From Flexivirga endophytica (GTDB lineage Bacteria > Actinomycetota > Actinomycetes > Actinomycetales > Dermatophilaceae): a stretch of DNA of 64,000 bases. Of the stretch, positions 49,474-57,732 are shown piece by piece. The notes below the pieces were generated by a model. It was not told the DNA's origin and searched no databases. It worked only from the letters and a program-made list of their open reading frames with translations. Each line of letters opens with the position of its first letter. Within the stretch, counting starts at the first letter, position 1. The stretch lies in NCBI RefSeq assembly GCF_014640635.1, contig NZ_BMHI01000001.1:372001-436000 (forward strand), read 5' to 3'. A program made the translations under genes and the position numbers.

Positions 49474-50148
49474 TCACCTTGGTTGGTCAGGCTCTATCCG
49501 CATGGTGTGCAGCGCCGTCGCCAACATGCGGTAATGGCCTGCCAACAGGAGGAATTCGACGCAGCCGCGGTCCCCCACCTGACCGTGCAAGCGCTGCCAA
49601 GTGGGATCGGAGAGATCGTCGTCGGCGATCAACTCGTCGGTTGCTGCGATCAGGCTCTGCTGGCGCTCGCTGAAGTATGACGCCTCGGGCGTCGCGCTCA
49701 GCAGCTGCTCGATCTGGTCCGCGGTCAGTCCCGCGCGAAACGCGATCGACCGATGGTGCGCGGCTTCGTAGTCGCTGCCGCGCAGGTGCGCGACCCGCAG
49801 GATGACCAACTCGCTGTCGCCGCGCGGCAGCGACCCGAACGGCATGAGCGTCCCGGCGAACGCGAGCCAACCCCAGAACGTCCGCCGGCCCCGTCCCAGC
49901 ACGGTGAAGATCGCCGGCGGAGCTGTGCGCGTGACACGACCCGCAAGTTGGGCGAACCCAGCGGCCAGCGGACCGTTGGTCCGCCACGTTCCCGGTCGGA
50001 CCCGCGCCACCCCAGTCGCTGGTCGAGTAGCCCGGGGGAGCGCCGTCGGGGGCCCCGCGAAGTATTCGGGGGAGCGAAGCGGCGGAGAAACTTCGCGGGG
50101 TGACGGGGCGGAGGAGGGCATATCGAGGCCCGGCGATCCCGTCGTCAT
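49474..50148 (-). CDS. Carboxymuconolactone decarboxylase-family protein with repeat-derived N-terminus
   Basis: From residue about 48 the protein matches AhpD/CMD-like proteins (FWGWLAFAGTLMPFGSLPRG, VILRVAHLRGSDYEAAHH), a fold used in peroxide defence or gamma-lactone decarboxylation. The paired cysteines of AhpD are absent. The ATG at 50148 overlaps the SDR stop by ATGA, so it is the expected start. Residues 10 to about 46 are the translation of repeats D and A (MPSSAPSPREVSPPLRSPEY and onwards), inserted in frame after the ninth codon. An internal GTG at 50010 would avoid them. Confidence 0.7.
   Translation of the reverse strand: MTTGSPGLDMPSSAPSPREVSPPLRSPEYFAGPPTALPRATRPATGVARVRPGTWRTNGPLAAGFAQLAGRVTRTAPPAIFTVLGRGRRTFWGWLAFAGTLMPFGSLPRGDSELVILRVAHLRGSDYEAAHHRSIAFRAGLTADQIEQLLSATPEASYFSERQQSLIAATDELIADDDLSDPTWQRLHGQVGDRGCVEFLLLAGHYRMLATALHTMRIEPDQPR
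50021..50130. repeat. Family D repeat with nested family A element
   Basis: Outer ends GGTCGAGTAGCCCGG (from 50021) and TATCGAGGCC (50121-50130) match family D. Inside, CCCCGCGAAGT (50053-50063) and ACTTCGCGGGG (50090-50100) are family A arms around CGGGGGAGCGAAGCGGCGG. One element therefore sits within another, inside the 5' part of a coding region. Confidence 0.75.
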
Positions 50149-51008
50149 ACCTTGCCCTCGATCCGCGAATCCGGCTGTGCCGTGGTGAATTCCGTGTGCT
50201 CCTCGCGAGCCAGCTGCAGTGCGCGCTGCAGGTCCGGCATTGGCTTCAGCTCCGCGACGCGCTGCGCGATCATCCGGCCGGGAAGTAACGGTGCGATCCA
50301 CCACGGCGCCCAGATGAACCGCGATCGGCGGTTGATGCCACGCTCCAGTGCGTTGATCGCGGCCGACAGAGGTGTGATGACAGTGGCCGACTTGCGGCCG
50401 CCCAGCAGCGTCGAGCCCGCCCGGGTGCTGAAGCCCCGGCTGGTCATGTCCGTGTCCAACTCGGCGTAGTAGGCGACACCGACCCGTGCACCGGTGCCGT
50501 GCAGCTCCCAGCGCAGCGTGTTGCCGATCGCCTCGACTGCTGCCTTCGACGCGGAGTAGGCACCCATCAGCGGCGCCTGCACGGCGGCGGCGAGGGACGA
50601 GGTCGCCAGTGCGTAACCACCCGGGTGCGCGATGTGCGGCGCCGCGGCGCGCAGCGTGTAGTAGGTGCCGAGCGTGTTGACGGCGAGTGTGCGTTCCATG
50701 ACGTCGGGGTCACCGCCGACGATTGGGAGCTGCTTGGCAATGCCGGCGTTGGCGATCACGATGTCGAGGCCGCCCAACTCGCCCACGAGCTCTTCGACGA
50801 CGGAGTCGACCTGCTGGCGATCGGCGACGTCCAACTCGCGCCAGGGTCCGCCGGTCTCGTGCGCGACCTCCTCGAGCAGTTCGGGTTCGAGGCCGGCGAC
50901 GGCGACCTGCGCGCCGCGTTCGGCGAGGCGCCGGGCGAGGGCGGCACCGATGCCGCGCGCGCCGCCGGTGATCAGGATCTTCTTGTTCTGCAGTCGATCA
51001 GTAGCCAT
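50145..51008 (-). CDS. Short-chain dehydrogenase/reductase
   Basis: The 287-residue SDR has the cofactor motif TGGARGIGAAL, the strand motif IANAGIAKQ and the catalytic YSASK (GAYSASKAAVEAIG) with the preceding Ser in ATSSLAAAV. It reduces or oxidises an unknown alcohol or ketone. The start ATG at 51008 is 8 nt after a TAAGTT -10-like box, so it is probably leaderless. It is coupled to the CMD-like gene downstream. Confidence 0.85.
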   Translation of the reverse strand: MATDRLQNKKILITGGARGIGAALARRLAERGAQVAVAGLEPELLEEVAHETGGPWRELDVADRQQVDSVVEELVGELGGLDIVIANAGIAKQLPIVGGDPDVMERTLAVNTLGTYYTLRAAAPHIAHPGGYALATSSLAAAVQAPLMGAYSASKAAVEAIGNTLRWELHGTGARVGVAYYAELDTDMTSRGFSTRAGSTLLGGRKSATVITPLSAAINALERGINRRSRFIWAPWWIAPLLPGRMIAQRVAELKPMPDLQRALQLAREEHTEFTTAQPDSRIEGKV

Positions 51009-51093
51009 GATCGACCAACTTACGTGCCGGTAGCCTTCCGCGGCCAGGGTCCGGCTCGAGAACCGAGTGGCGCGGGCACCCCGCGGCGGCACT

Positions 51094-51099
51094 TACCCT
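51094..51099 (+). promoter_or_regulatory. -10 box of the leaderless DUF3046 gene
   Basis: TACCCT lies 6 nt before the GTG at 51106, with no ribosome-binding site. Confidence 0.55.
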
Positions 51100-51105
51100 T
51101 GTGCG

Positions 51106-51339
51106 GTGAAGCATTCCGAGTACAGGCGACTGATGACCGAGGAGTTCGGGTCGGCATACGCCGGCGTCCTCGGCAACAGTCACGTCCTGCAGGTCCTGGG
51201 CAATCGGACTCCGGACGAGGCCATCGCCGACGGGGTGAAGTTCCGTGAGATCTGGGCCGCGGTCTGCGACGACCTGCAGGTGCCCGAGGAACGCCGGCTC
51301 GGCCGCGACATGCCGATTCGTGAGCGCCGCGACGTCTGA
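51106..51339 (+). CDS. DUF3046 protein
   Basis: The 77-residue protein (MKHSEYRRLMTEEFGSAYAG, then LGNRTPDEAIADGVKFREIW) matches DUF3046, a small actinobacterial family of unknown role normally found directly upstream of recA. Here recA is 7.1 kb further on, with about eight genes between, so the neighbourhood has been split. The gene keeps a leaderless promoter of its own. Confidence 0.85.
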   Translation: MKHSEYRRLMTEEFGSAYAGVLGNSHVLQVLGNRTPDEAIADGVKFREIWAAVCDDLQVPEERRLGRDMPIRERRDV

Positions 51340-51373
51340 GCTGACCTGACCTGAACGGACCCGCCCCCTTTTG

Positions 51374-51443
51374 CCGAATGACGGCTTTCTCGGCGAGTGA
51401 CGGCTTGATCGGACCGTCACTCGGCGAAGAAGCCGTCATTCGG
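51374..51443. repeat. Palindromic repeat family B, copy 1
   Basis: Arms of 30 bases at 51374-51403 and 51414-51443 match at 27 positions around a 10-base loop. The key phrases are CCGAATGACGGCTT and GCGAGTGACGG with their complements. It lies between convergent genes and could end transcription there. A second copy at 55584-55651 lies between divergent genes, so termination is not its only explanation. Confidence 0.85.
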
Positions 51444-51448
51444 GAGGG

Positions 51449-53002
51449 TCATCGGACCGGCGCGCCTGGACCGAGCGGTATGCCGAGCGCCCACCAGACG
51501 AAGAAGAGGATCGTCCAGGTGACGGTCATCGCGATCGCCAGCGGCAGCGTGTATGACGCGAGCGTTCCGATCCCGGCCTTCTTGCGATAGCGCTGCAGGA
51601 AACCCAGCGCCATGATGAAATACGGGCTCATCGGCGTGATCGCGGTCGATCCGGAGTCGGCGATCCGGAAGATCGCCTGCGTGGTCTCCGGCGGCACCGA
51701 CAGCAGCATCAACGTCGGCACCAGCACCGGCGCCGCGATGGACCACATCGCCGATCCGCTGGTGACCAACACGTTCACGACGCTCAGCAGCGCGAGCACC
51801 ATCAGGAAGATGATCGGCGCCGGCACGTTGGCCTGATCGAGCAGGTCGGCGGACTTCACCGACATCACGTCGCCCAGGTGGGTCCAGTCGAAGTACGCCA
51901 GGAACTGCGCGATCGCGAAGAACAACACCAGCACCGGCGCCATCTGCTTGATGCCCTCGGCCATCAGCCGCGGCGTGTCACCGACGCCCTTCAGCACGCC
52001 GGTGCGCAGCCCGTAGACCATGCCGGTCGCCCCGAAGAGCACCGCGATCACGAAGGCGATGCCGTCCAGGAAGGGCGACTCGGCGATGCTGCCGTGCTCA
52101 CCCCGCAGCGGCGACCCGGACGGTATGACGACAGCCGCCACCAACACGAGCAGACCGAGCAGGGTGAGGCACGCGGCACGCACGGCCGACCGCTCCCTGT
52201 CGGACAGGTGCAGGTCGCCGATGTCCTCCAGGTCGACGTCGGGGTCCGGGTCCAGGTCGGGTCGCTTGGCCAGCACCCAGCGGGTCACCAGCGTGATGAC
52301 CGTCGCCAGCAGCAGGGAGGATGCGATGTTGAAGAACCAGTTGCTCACCGCCGAGACCGTCACGTCCTTGTCGATGATCCGCGCGGCGGAGGTGGTGATG
52401 CCGGCGAAGATGGTGTCGTTCGGGGTGGGGATGGGGCTGGCGTCATACCCGGACGCGATGGAGGTGTACGCGACCACGATGCCGAGGACCGGAGAGCGAC
52501 CGACGGCGCGAAAAGCCAGGCCGCCCAACGGAACCAGGATGATGTATGCCGCGGCGGACGCGACGTGCGAGACCGTCCCCAGGAAGGCGACTGCGAAGAC
52601 GACCGCCGACGCGGGCACCCGTGAGACGCCGACCTTCATGACGGCGGCGAGGAAGCCGGTCCGCTCGGCGACCGCAACACCCATGATGACCACGACGATC
52701 GTCGCCATCGGTGGGAACGTCGCGAAGTTCTCGATCGCGGTCGACATCGCCATGGCCAGACCGTCGCCGCTGAAGAGGTTGCGCACCGAGACCGTCTTGT
52801 CGTCGCTCGGGGACACGACGCTGACGCCGGCGCCGGCGAGGATCGCGCTGAGGACGCCGAGGATGAGGGCCAGGATCCAGAAGAGCCAGAAGGGATTCGG
52901 CAGGGCATTGCCGGCCTTCTCGACGATGGCCATGGCGCGGATGATGCGCGGTAGCCGCTCCTCCTGCGCCCCGTCGGGCGCGGCCTTGGTGGGGGCGGTC
53001 AT
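51449..53002 (-). CDS. AbgT-family transporter
   Basis: The 517-residue protein has about 12 hydrophobic segments and AbgT signatures (NPFWLFWILALILGVLSAIL, SYTSIASGYDASP-like region reading VVAYTSIASGYDASPIPTPN, and FRIADSGSTAITPMSPYF). AbgT proteins take up p-aminobenzoyl-glutamate or export sulfonamide-like antimetabolites. Its ATG overlaps the stop of the upstream esterase gene by ATGA. It is the last gene of the GntR-creatininase-esterase-AbgT unit. Confidence 0.9.
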   Translation of the reverse strand: MTAPTKAAPDGAQEERLPRIIRAMAIVEKAGNALPNPFWLFWILALILGVLSAILAGAGVSVVSPSDDKTVSVRNLFSGDGLAMAMSTAIENFATFPPMATIVVVIMGVAVAERTGFLAAVMKVGVSRVPASAVVFAVAFLGTVSHVASAAAYIILVPLGGLAFRAVGRSPVLGIVVAYTSIASGYDASPIPTPNDTIFAGITTSAARIIDKDVTVSAVSNWFFNIASSLLLATVITLVTRWVLAKRPDLDPDPDVDLEDIGDLHLSDRERSAVRAACLTLLGLLVLVAAVVIPSGSPLRGEHGSIAESPFLDGIAFVIAVLFGATGMVYGLRTGVLKGVGDTPRLMAEGIKQMAPVLVLFFAIAQFLAYFDWTHLGDVMSVKSADLLDQANVPAPIIFLMVLALLSVVNVLVTSGSAMWSIAAPVLVPTLMLLSVPPETTQAIFRIADSGSTAITPMSPYFIMALGFLQRYRKKAGIGTLASYTLPLAIAMTVTWTILFFVWWALGIPLGPGAPVR

Positions 53003-53991
53003 GACGTGGCTCCGTTCGGTGCGGTCAGACGGTGCTTGCTGAAAAAGCGCCACATCACGTCCTGTGCCGCGATGGTGTGCGTGACGTGCCCGCCACCGGA
53101 GTAGGTGTGTGTGCCCGGCCAGACGTGGCCCCCGCCGGTGACGGCGACGTGCTCGACGTCCGTGCCCGCCGCACAGTGCTCCCAGTCGAAGACCGTGACG
53201 TCGGTGCCGATCGTGCGAGTGGACGGATTCGGGTCGCACTTGTCGCGGGCAGCCCAATCGGCGACGTAGGAGCGGATGGCCGGCAGCTTCCGGTCGGGAT
53301 CTCCGGCATACGGGATGGTCGTGTCGCCGGTGCCGTGGATGTCAAGAACTGCAGTGGGTTTCGCGTCCGCGCAGCCTTCTCGGGCCTGCGGGTAGAAGGC
53401 TCCGGAGTCCGGGGCGAACGCGGCGAAGCGGTCCGGCAGCCGACAGGCGAGCAGCCCGACGAGTCCCGCGCCGTTGGACTTGCCGGTGGCGTAGCTGCGG
53501 GTCGGGTCGACGCAGTAGTCGGACTGCAGCTGATCGAGCAGGTGCGAGGTGAACTGCACGTCGTCCACTCCCGGCGGGGCGTATGGCGCACCCTCCCACG
53601 CCTGCCGATATCCGGAACCGGTGCCGATCGCGCCGTTCGGGTAGGCGACGACGGCGGGAAGGGAGGAGAGGCCGGAGAAGCCCTCGATCTCGGTGCCGGT
53701 GCTGCCGCGGCCGTGATACGCGATGATCAACGGCCAATTACTATGGCGCTCATAGCCTTTCGGTAGGTGCAGAATGTAGGTGCGGTCACGTCCGCCGCTG
53801 CTGATCGTGTATTTCGCGCTCGCGTCGGACTCCTGGTCGGTCGCCTTGGAGCAGGAGTGCGCGGACAGCCGGTCTGCAACAGGCCGGACCTCGGCGGGGG
53901 AGATGCTCCTCGCAACCGCCGGAGCGCCGACGGCACCCGTGACGAGCGCGCTGATGGTCAGAACAGCGGTCCGCTGTCGAGTCTTGTTCAT
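52999..53991 (-). CDS. Secreted polyhydroxybutyrate depolymerase/feruloyl esterase-like protein
   Basis: The 330-residue alpha/beta hydrolase starts with a signal peptide (RTAVLTISALVTGAVGAPAV). It has the oxyanion region IIAYHGRGSTGTE, nucleophile elbow YATGKSNGAGL (GxSxG with Ser in KSN) and the late TGGGHVWPG with the catalytic histidine. The family is the LpqC/Esterase_PHB group, which cleaves polyhydroxybutyrate, ferulate or acetyl esters. The ATG at 53991 gives the signal peptide; a longer frame to 54102 adds Arg-rich residues. The gap from the creatininase stop is 95 bases. Confidence 0.85.
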   Translation of the reverse strand: MNKTRQRTAVLTISALVTGAVGAPAVARSISPAEVRPVADRLSAHSCSKATDQESDASAKYTISSGGRDRTYILHLPKGYERHSNWPLIIAYHGRGSTGTEIEGFSGLSSLPAVVAYPNGAIGTGSGYRQAWEGAPYAPPGVDDVQFTSHLLDQLQSDYCVDPTRSYATGKSNGAGLVGLLACRLPDRFAAFAPDSGAFYPQAREGCADAKPTAVLDIHGTGDTTIPYAGDPDRKLPAIRSYVADWAARDKCDPNPSTRTIGTDVTVFDWEHCAAGTDVEHVAVTGGGHVWPGTHTYSGGGHVTHTIAAQDVMWRFFSKHRLTAPNGATS

Positions 53992-54086
53992 GGAGAGTTC
54001 CTTTCGGCCGGATCGAGGTACGCGAGGGCGTGCTCGACCCACCGGTCGGCCCAGGGGAGGCGACCGGTCATGACGGGATGTGGAGG

Positions 54087-54854
54087 TCAGGCGGCGAGCC
54101 ACTCCTGGACATAGTCGACGAGTGCCGTGGTGACGGCGTCGACGATCGCGCGGCCCTGGTCGGCCGTCGCGGTCGTGGGGTCGCCCAGCACGCCGTTCGC
54201 GCTGAGCTGGTCGTACCGTCGCGCGAGCGACGGTGCGGTGCGTCGCGCTTGGCGCGACAGAGGATCCAGTTGGTCGAGGGCGGTGGTGCCCGGGACCAGC
54301 CGGTCGGCGTGCACCAGATGCGGTGCGACATGCAGCATCTGGGCGGTCTCCGACTCGCCACAGTGCCCGGTCACCTCAGCTCGGTCCATCTTCGCGGTGA
54401 CGGGTGCAGCGAGGGAAGCTATTGCGGTCCAAACGAATTCGATGTCCGGACGGTCGTGCAGCAGGTCTTGCGCGAGCGCGCCGAGGGTGGCGTTGTTGCC
54501 CGCGTGCCCGGTGATCACCAGGATCCGGCGCCACCCGTGCTGCGCGAGAGAATCGACATACTCGCGAGCCACCGTGAGGAAGGTGGCCGGACGCAGCGTG
54601 ACGGTGCCGGCGAAGCCGAGGTGGTGCGGCGACACCCCGACGGGCAGGCTCGGCCCGATCACGACCCGGCCCGGAAGCGCTGCGGCCACCCGGTCGGCCA
54701 TGTCCTCGGCGCGGATCAGGTCGGTGGCCATCGGCATCGCGGGTCCGTGCTGCTCGAACGCGCCCGCAGGCAGGATCACGACATCACCGCGCGCGACGGA
54801 AGCGGCCGCGTCGTCGGTGGTCAGTTCACCCAATCGGTATGACGTGTCGGTCAT
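54087..54854 (-). CDS. Creatininase-family amidohydrolase
   Basis: The 255-residue protein has creatininase-family metal motifs: LPAGAFEQHGPAMPMATDLI, GHAGNNATLGALA and GHCGESETAQML. Members open cyclic amides such as creatinine or act on mycofactocin and formamidopyrimidine compounds; the substrate is unknown here. Its ATG overlaps the GntR stop by ATGA. Encoded beside an AbgT transporter and an esterase, it probably serves a catabolic route for an imported or extracellular compound. Confidence 0.88.
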   Translation of the reverse strand: MTDTSYRLGELTTDDAAASVARGDVVILPAGAFEQHGPAMPMATDLIRAEDMADRVAAALPGRVVIGPSLPVGVSPHHLGFAGTVTLRPATFLTVAREYVDSLAQHGWRRILVITGHAGNNATLGALAQDLLHDRPDIEFVWTAIASLAAPVTAKMDRAEVTGHCGESETAQMLHVAPHLVHADRLVPGTTALDQLDPLSRQARRTAPSLARRYDQLSANGVLGDPTTATADQGRAIVDAVTTALVDYVQEWLAA

Positions 54855-55528
54855 TTCGCGCCCTTTCCGGCGGAGCCGTCGACCAGGACGTCGCGGATCG
54901 ACTGCAGGTGGGAACTCGTCAGCTCGGACGCACGGTCGGCGTCGCCGACCCGAATGGCCTCCAGGATCTGCTCGTGCTCGGCGTGGTCGCGCTCGCGGTC
55001 GTCATACCGATGACGGATCTGGACCTGCTCGCGAGATCGTAGGTGCAGCAACGCTTCCAGCGTCTCGGCGACCAAGCGGTTGCCGGTCGCGGCGGCCACC
55101 GCGACGTGGAAGTGCAGTGCCGGACGCTCGTCACCACGCTGCGGGGTGAGTGCATTGGTCAGAGCGCCCTCGAGCACCTCGAGGTCGACGTCCGTGCGAC
55201 AGCGGGCCGCCTCTGCCGCGATGGACGGCTCGAGCAGGAGGCGCGTGGCGATGAGCTCTTCGATCGAGTCGCGACCGGCGTGCTGGTTGACGACCATCCG
55301 TCGCTCGAAACCCGCACCGACATACGTCCCCGAGCCGTGCCGGAACTGCACGACGTCGGTGGCCTCAAGGCGGCGCAGGGCTTCGCGCACGGTCGGCGTC
55401 GTCACCTCGAATCGCTGGGCGAGCGCCCGGGACGACTCGAGGGCGTCGCCGGGGCGCAGCCCTCCGTCGACGATCAGGTCGACGATCTCGTCGGCGAGGC
55501 GGCTGGTCAGCGAGGTCTGTGCGGTCAC
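54851..55528 (-). CDS. GntR/FadR-family regulator
   Basis: The 225-residue regulator has a GntR winged helix (GDALESSRALAQRFEVTTPT, VREALRRLEATDVVQFRHGS) and a C-terminal FCD ligand domain with metal-binding histidines (HFHVAVAAATGN). It heads the operon that it most likely controls and probably binds a small acid. The GTG start lies just beyond a palindrome at 55531-55547. Confidence 0.9.
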   Translation of the reverse strand: MTAQTSLTSRLADEIVDLIVDGGLRPGDALESSRALAQRFEVTTPTVREALRRLEATDVVQFRHGSGTYVGAGFERRMVVNQHAGRDSIEELIATRLLLEPSIAAEAARCRTDVDLEVLEGALTNALTPQRGDERPALHFHVAVAAATGNRLVAETLEALLHLRSREQVQIRHRYDDRERDHAEHEQILEAIRVGDADRASELTSSHLQSIRDVLVDGSAGKGAK

Positions 55529-55530
55529 GA

Positions 55531-55547
55531 AAGTGACTAGATCACTT
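55531..55547. promoter_or_regulatory. Palindromic operator candidate for the GntR operon
   Basis: AAGTGA-CTAGA-TCACTT, with 6-bp perfect arms, lies 3-19 bases upstream of the GntR start. The size and position suit autoregulation by a FadR-type dimer. Confidence 0.55.
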
Positions 55548-55583
55548 GATGACCTGATGTGTCAAGGGTCACACCCCACATCG

Positions 55584-55651
55584 CGAATGACGGCTTCCTC
55601 GCCGAGTGACGGCGAGATCGGACCGTCATTCGGCGAAGAAGCCGTCATTCG
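55584..55651. repeat. Palindromic repeat family B, copy 2
   Basis: Arms at 55584-55612 and 55623-55651 carry CGAATGACGGCTTCCTCG and its complement, ending GAAGCCGTCATTCG. The sequence is near identical to the copy at 51374-51443, 4 kb away. It lies between the divergent GntR and AraC genes. Confidence 0.85.
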
Positions 55652-55682
55652 GCAGATAGGTGGCGCCGGTAGATTCGGGGGT

Positions 55683-56492
55683 ATGCCGCAAGCTCCGCGC
55701 GATCGGGTGCGCGCCTGGGATCCTGGTGTCGCCGGGATCCGTGAGGTGCTGCACGCGTCATGGGCCGACCACAGTTATCCGGCGCACACCCACGACGCCT
55801 GGACGCTGCTGATCGTCGACGACGGCCTCATCGGGTATGACGTGGACCGACACCGTGACCGTGCGGATGCCGGTGTCGGCGTGACACTCTTGCCGCCGCA
55901 CGTGACACACGACGGGCATCCGTTGACGTCGAGCGGATTTCGCAAGCGGGTGGTCTACCTCGAGGAGGCGGTGCTGCCGGAGCGGCTGATCGGCCGCTGC
56001 GTGGACGCGCCGCTGGTGGCAGATCCTGTTGTGCGGCAGGCGGTTTCGGAGCTGGACGGCTCTTTGTCCGCCAATGACCCACTGGCGGCAGAGTCCCACC
56101 TCGCGCTGGTGACAGAGGCGCTCAAATGGCATCTGGACGGACGGCCCGCGGCTGGTCGGGACGATCCGCCGCGGCGGGCGCGGATCGCGGCGCAGGCACG
56201 GGATGTGCTCGACGCCGACCCGGTCGGTGCGCCGTCGGTCGAGGAGTTGGCCGCCCGGCTCGGGGTCAGCGCGGCTTACCTCGTTCGCTCCTTCACGAAG
56301 GAGTTCGCCATACCGCCGCACCGGTACGTCACCGGACGGCGGCTCGATCTGGCGCGTCGCAGACTGCTCGACGGTGAGCCGGCGGCCTCGGTGGCGGTGG
56401 CGACCGGTTTCTACGACCAGGCGCATTTCCACCGGCACTTCCGGCGGCTGCTGCGGACCTCGCCGGGTAGCTTCCGGGCCTCGATGGCCTGA
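55683..56492 (+). CDS. AraC-family regulator
   Basis: The 269-residue protein has an N-terminal cupin-like AraC ligand domain (HASWADHSYPAHTHDAWTLL) and two helix-turn-helix units (VEELAARLGVSAAYLVRSFT, and SVAVATGFYDQAHFHRHFRR). The effector is unknown. The ATG at 55683 lies in a GTATGCCG word, and a TAGATT -10-like box at 55670-55675 is 7 nt upstream, indicating a leaderless start. Confidence 0.9.
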   Translation: MPQAPRDRVRAWDPGVAGIREVLHASWADHSYPAHTHDAWTLLIVDDGLIGYDVDRHRDRADAGVGVTLLPPHVTHDGHPLTSSGFRKRVVYLEEAVLPERLIGRCVDAPLVADPVVRQAVSELDGSLSANDPLAAESHLALVTEALKWHLDGRPAAGRDDPPRRARIAAQARDVLDADPVGAPSVEELAARLGVSAAYLVRSFTKEFAIPPHRYVTGRRLDLARRRLLDGEPAASVAVATGFYDQAHFHRHFRRLLRTSPGSFRASMA

Positions 56493-56578
56493 ACCGGCCA
56501 GGGTGCCGAGAATGCGTCCGGTTGAGCGTCGGAGACCTCACGAGAAGCGCGGCGCGGCCGACCCGGCCGCATCCCGGA

Positions 56579-57016
56579 TCAGCTCTTCTTGAGCTCTTCG
56601 GCAAACATCACCAGGATCCCGCTGGGGCCGCGGACGTACGTCAGCTTGTAGACGTCCGCGTAGGTCGCCACGCCGCGCAACGGGTGGTAGCCGTGCCGCT
56701 GTGCGATCGCCACCGCTTCGTCGACGTCGTCCACCGAAAACGCGACGCGGTGCATTCCGATCTCGTTCGGTCGGGTCGGCTCGGTCTCGATGGCGTCGGG
56801 ATGGATGTACTCGAATAGTTCCAGGCAACCGTTGCCGTCCGGCGTCTGAAGTACGGCGACCTTGGCGTGGTTTCCGTCGAGCCCGACAGCAGTGTCAGCC
56901 CATTTCCCACTGACGGTGTCGCGTCCGAGAACGCTCAGGCCGAGATCGGAGAAGAAGGCGATGGTCTCGTCCAGATCGCGCACGGCGATGCCGACGTTCT
57001 CGAACTTGATGGGCAT
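56579..57016 (-). CDS. VOC-superfamily (glyoxalase-like) protein
   Basis: This 145-residue vicinal-oxygen-chelate protein has paired beta-alpha-beta modules (NVGIAVRDLDETIAFFSDLG, HRVAFSVDDVDEAVAIAQRH). Metal ligands typical of the fold are suggested by CLELFEYIHP and the late Glu in VMFAEELKK. Members act as dioxygenases, lyases or resistance proteins; the substrate is not evident. It faces the AraC gene convergently. Confidence 0.85.
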   Translation of the reverse strand: MPIKFENVGIAVRDLDETIAFFSDLGLSVLGRDTVSGKWADTAVGLDGNHAKVAVLQTPDGNGCLELFEYIHPDAIETEPTRPNEIGMHRVAFSVDDVDEAVAIAQRHGYHPLRGVATYADVYKLTYVRGPSGILVMFAEELKKS

Positions 57017-57085
57017 GAGCTCTCCTCGGTGGTGTTCGTCGCTTCCGCACCTCGGCCCGTAGCGCCGTCATACGGAGTCGGCTGC

Positions 57086-57652
57086 GTGAGTGCAGAACAT
57101 CTCAACATGGTCGATGGCAGCCTGCAATGCGTTCCTGAGTGGAGTGATCTCCCCGGCAACTTGCAGACCGTGATCGCCCACGGAGCAGCCGGATCTGTCG
57201 GCGCGATGGTGACCCAGCTCGCCCGAGAGGCCGGGGCATATGTCATCGGCACCGGACGTGGTGCCGATCGCCAGAAGGTGCTCGATCTCGGAGCGCAGGA
57301 GTTCATCGACCTGGACAGCGACACGCTTGCCGACATCGGCAGCGTCGACCTCGTCTTCGACGTGATCGGTGGCGACGTGCAGAAGAACTCCGCGCCGTTG
57401 ATCAAACCCGGTGGAGCGCTCGTGTCCGTCGTCGGGCCGGTTGAAGCTCGCCCGACGGACGGCCTCGCGATCGACTTCGTCGTCGAGGCTGACCGCCTTG
57501 GGCTGACCGAGATCGTCCAACGCGTGCGCGACGGGCGGCTGCGCACGAACATCGGAAAGATCGTGAGCCTCGACGACGCTGTCGCCAGCTTCACCTCGAC
57601 TGCACGCCACAGCGGAAAGACCGTCATTCGTGTGCTGGAGAACGGGCGCTGA
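57086..57652 (+). pseudogene. Zinc-type alcohol dehydrogenase/quinone reductase remnant
   Basis: The 188 residues from GTG 57086 contain the MDR nucleotide-binding fold (VIAHGAAGSVGAMVTQLARE, VDLVFDVIGGDVQKNSAPLI) and the family C-terminus (HSGKTVIRVLENGR). The N-terminal GroES-like catalytic domain of about 130 residues is missing, and the first 25 residues do not match the family. The upstream frame overlaps the VOC gene. A 5' deletion is the simplest reading, though a short stand-alone protein could still be made. Confidence 0.65.
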
Positions 57653-57732
57653 CGGCGACGGGCGCTGACGGCGACGGCATCGGATCAATTTCGTACAAGA
57701 CCAGTGGCGATGACCACCGACACGATGACGGC

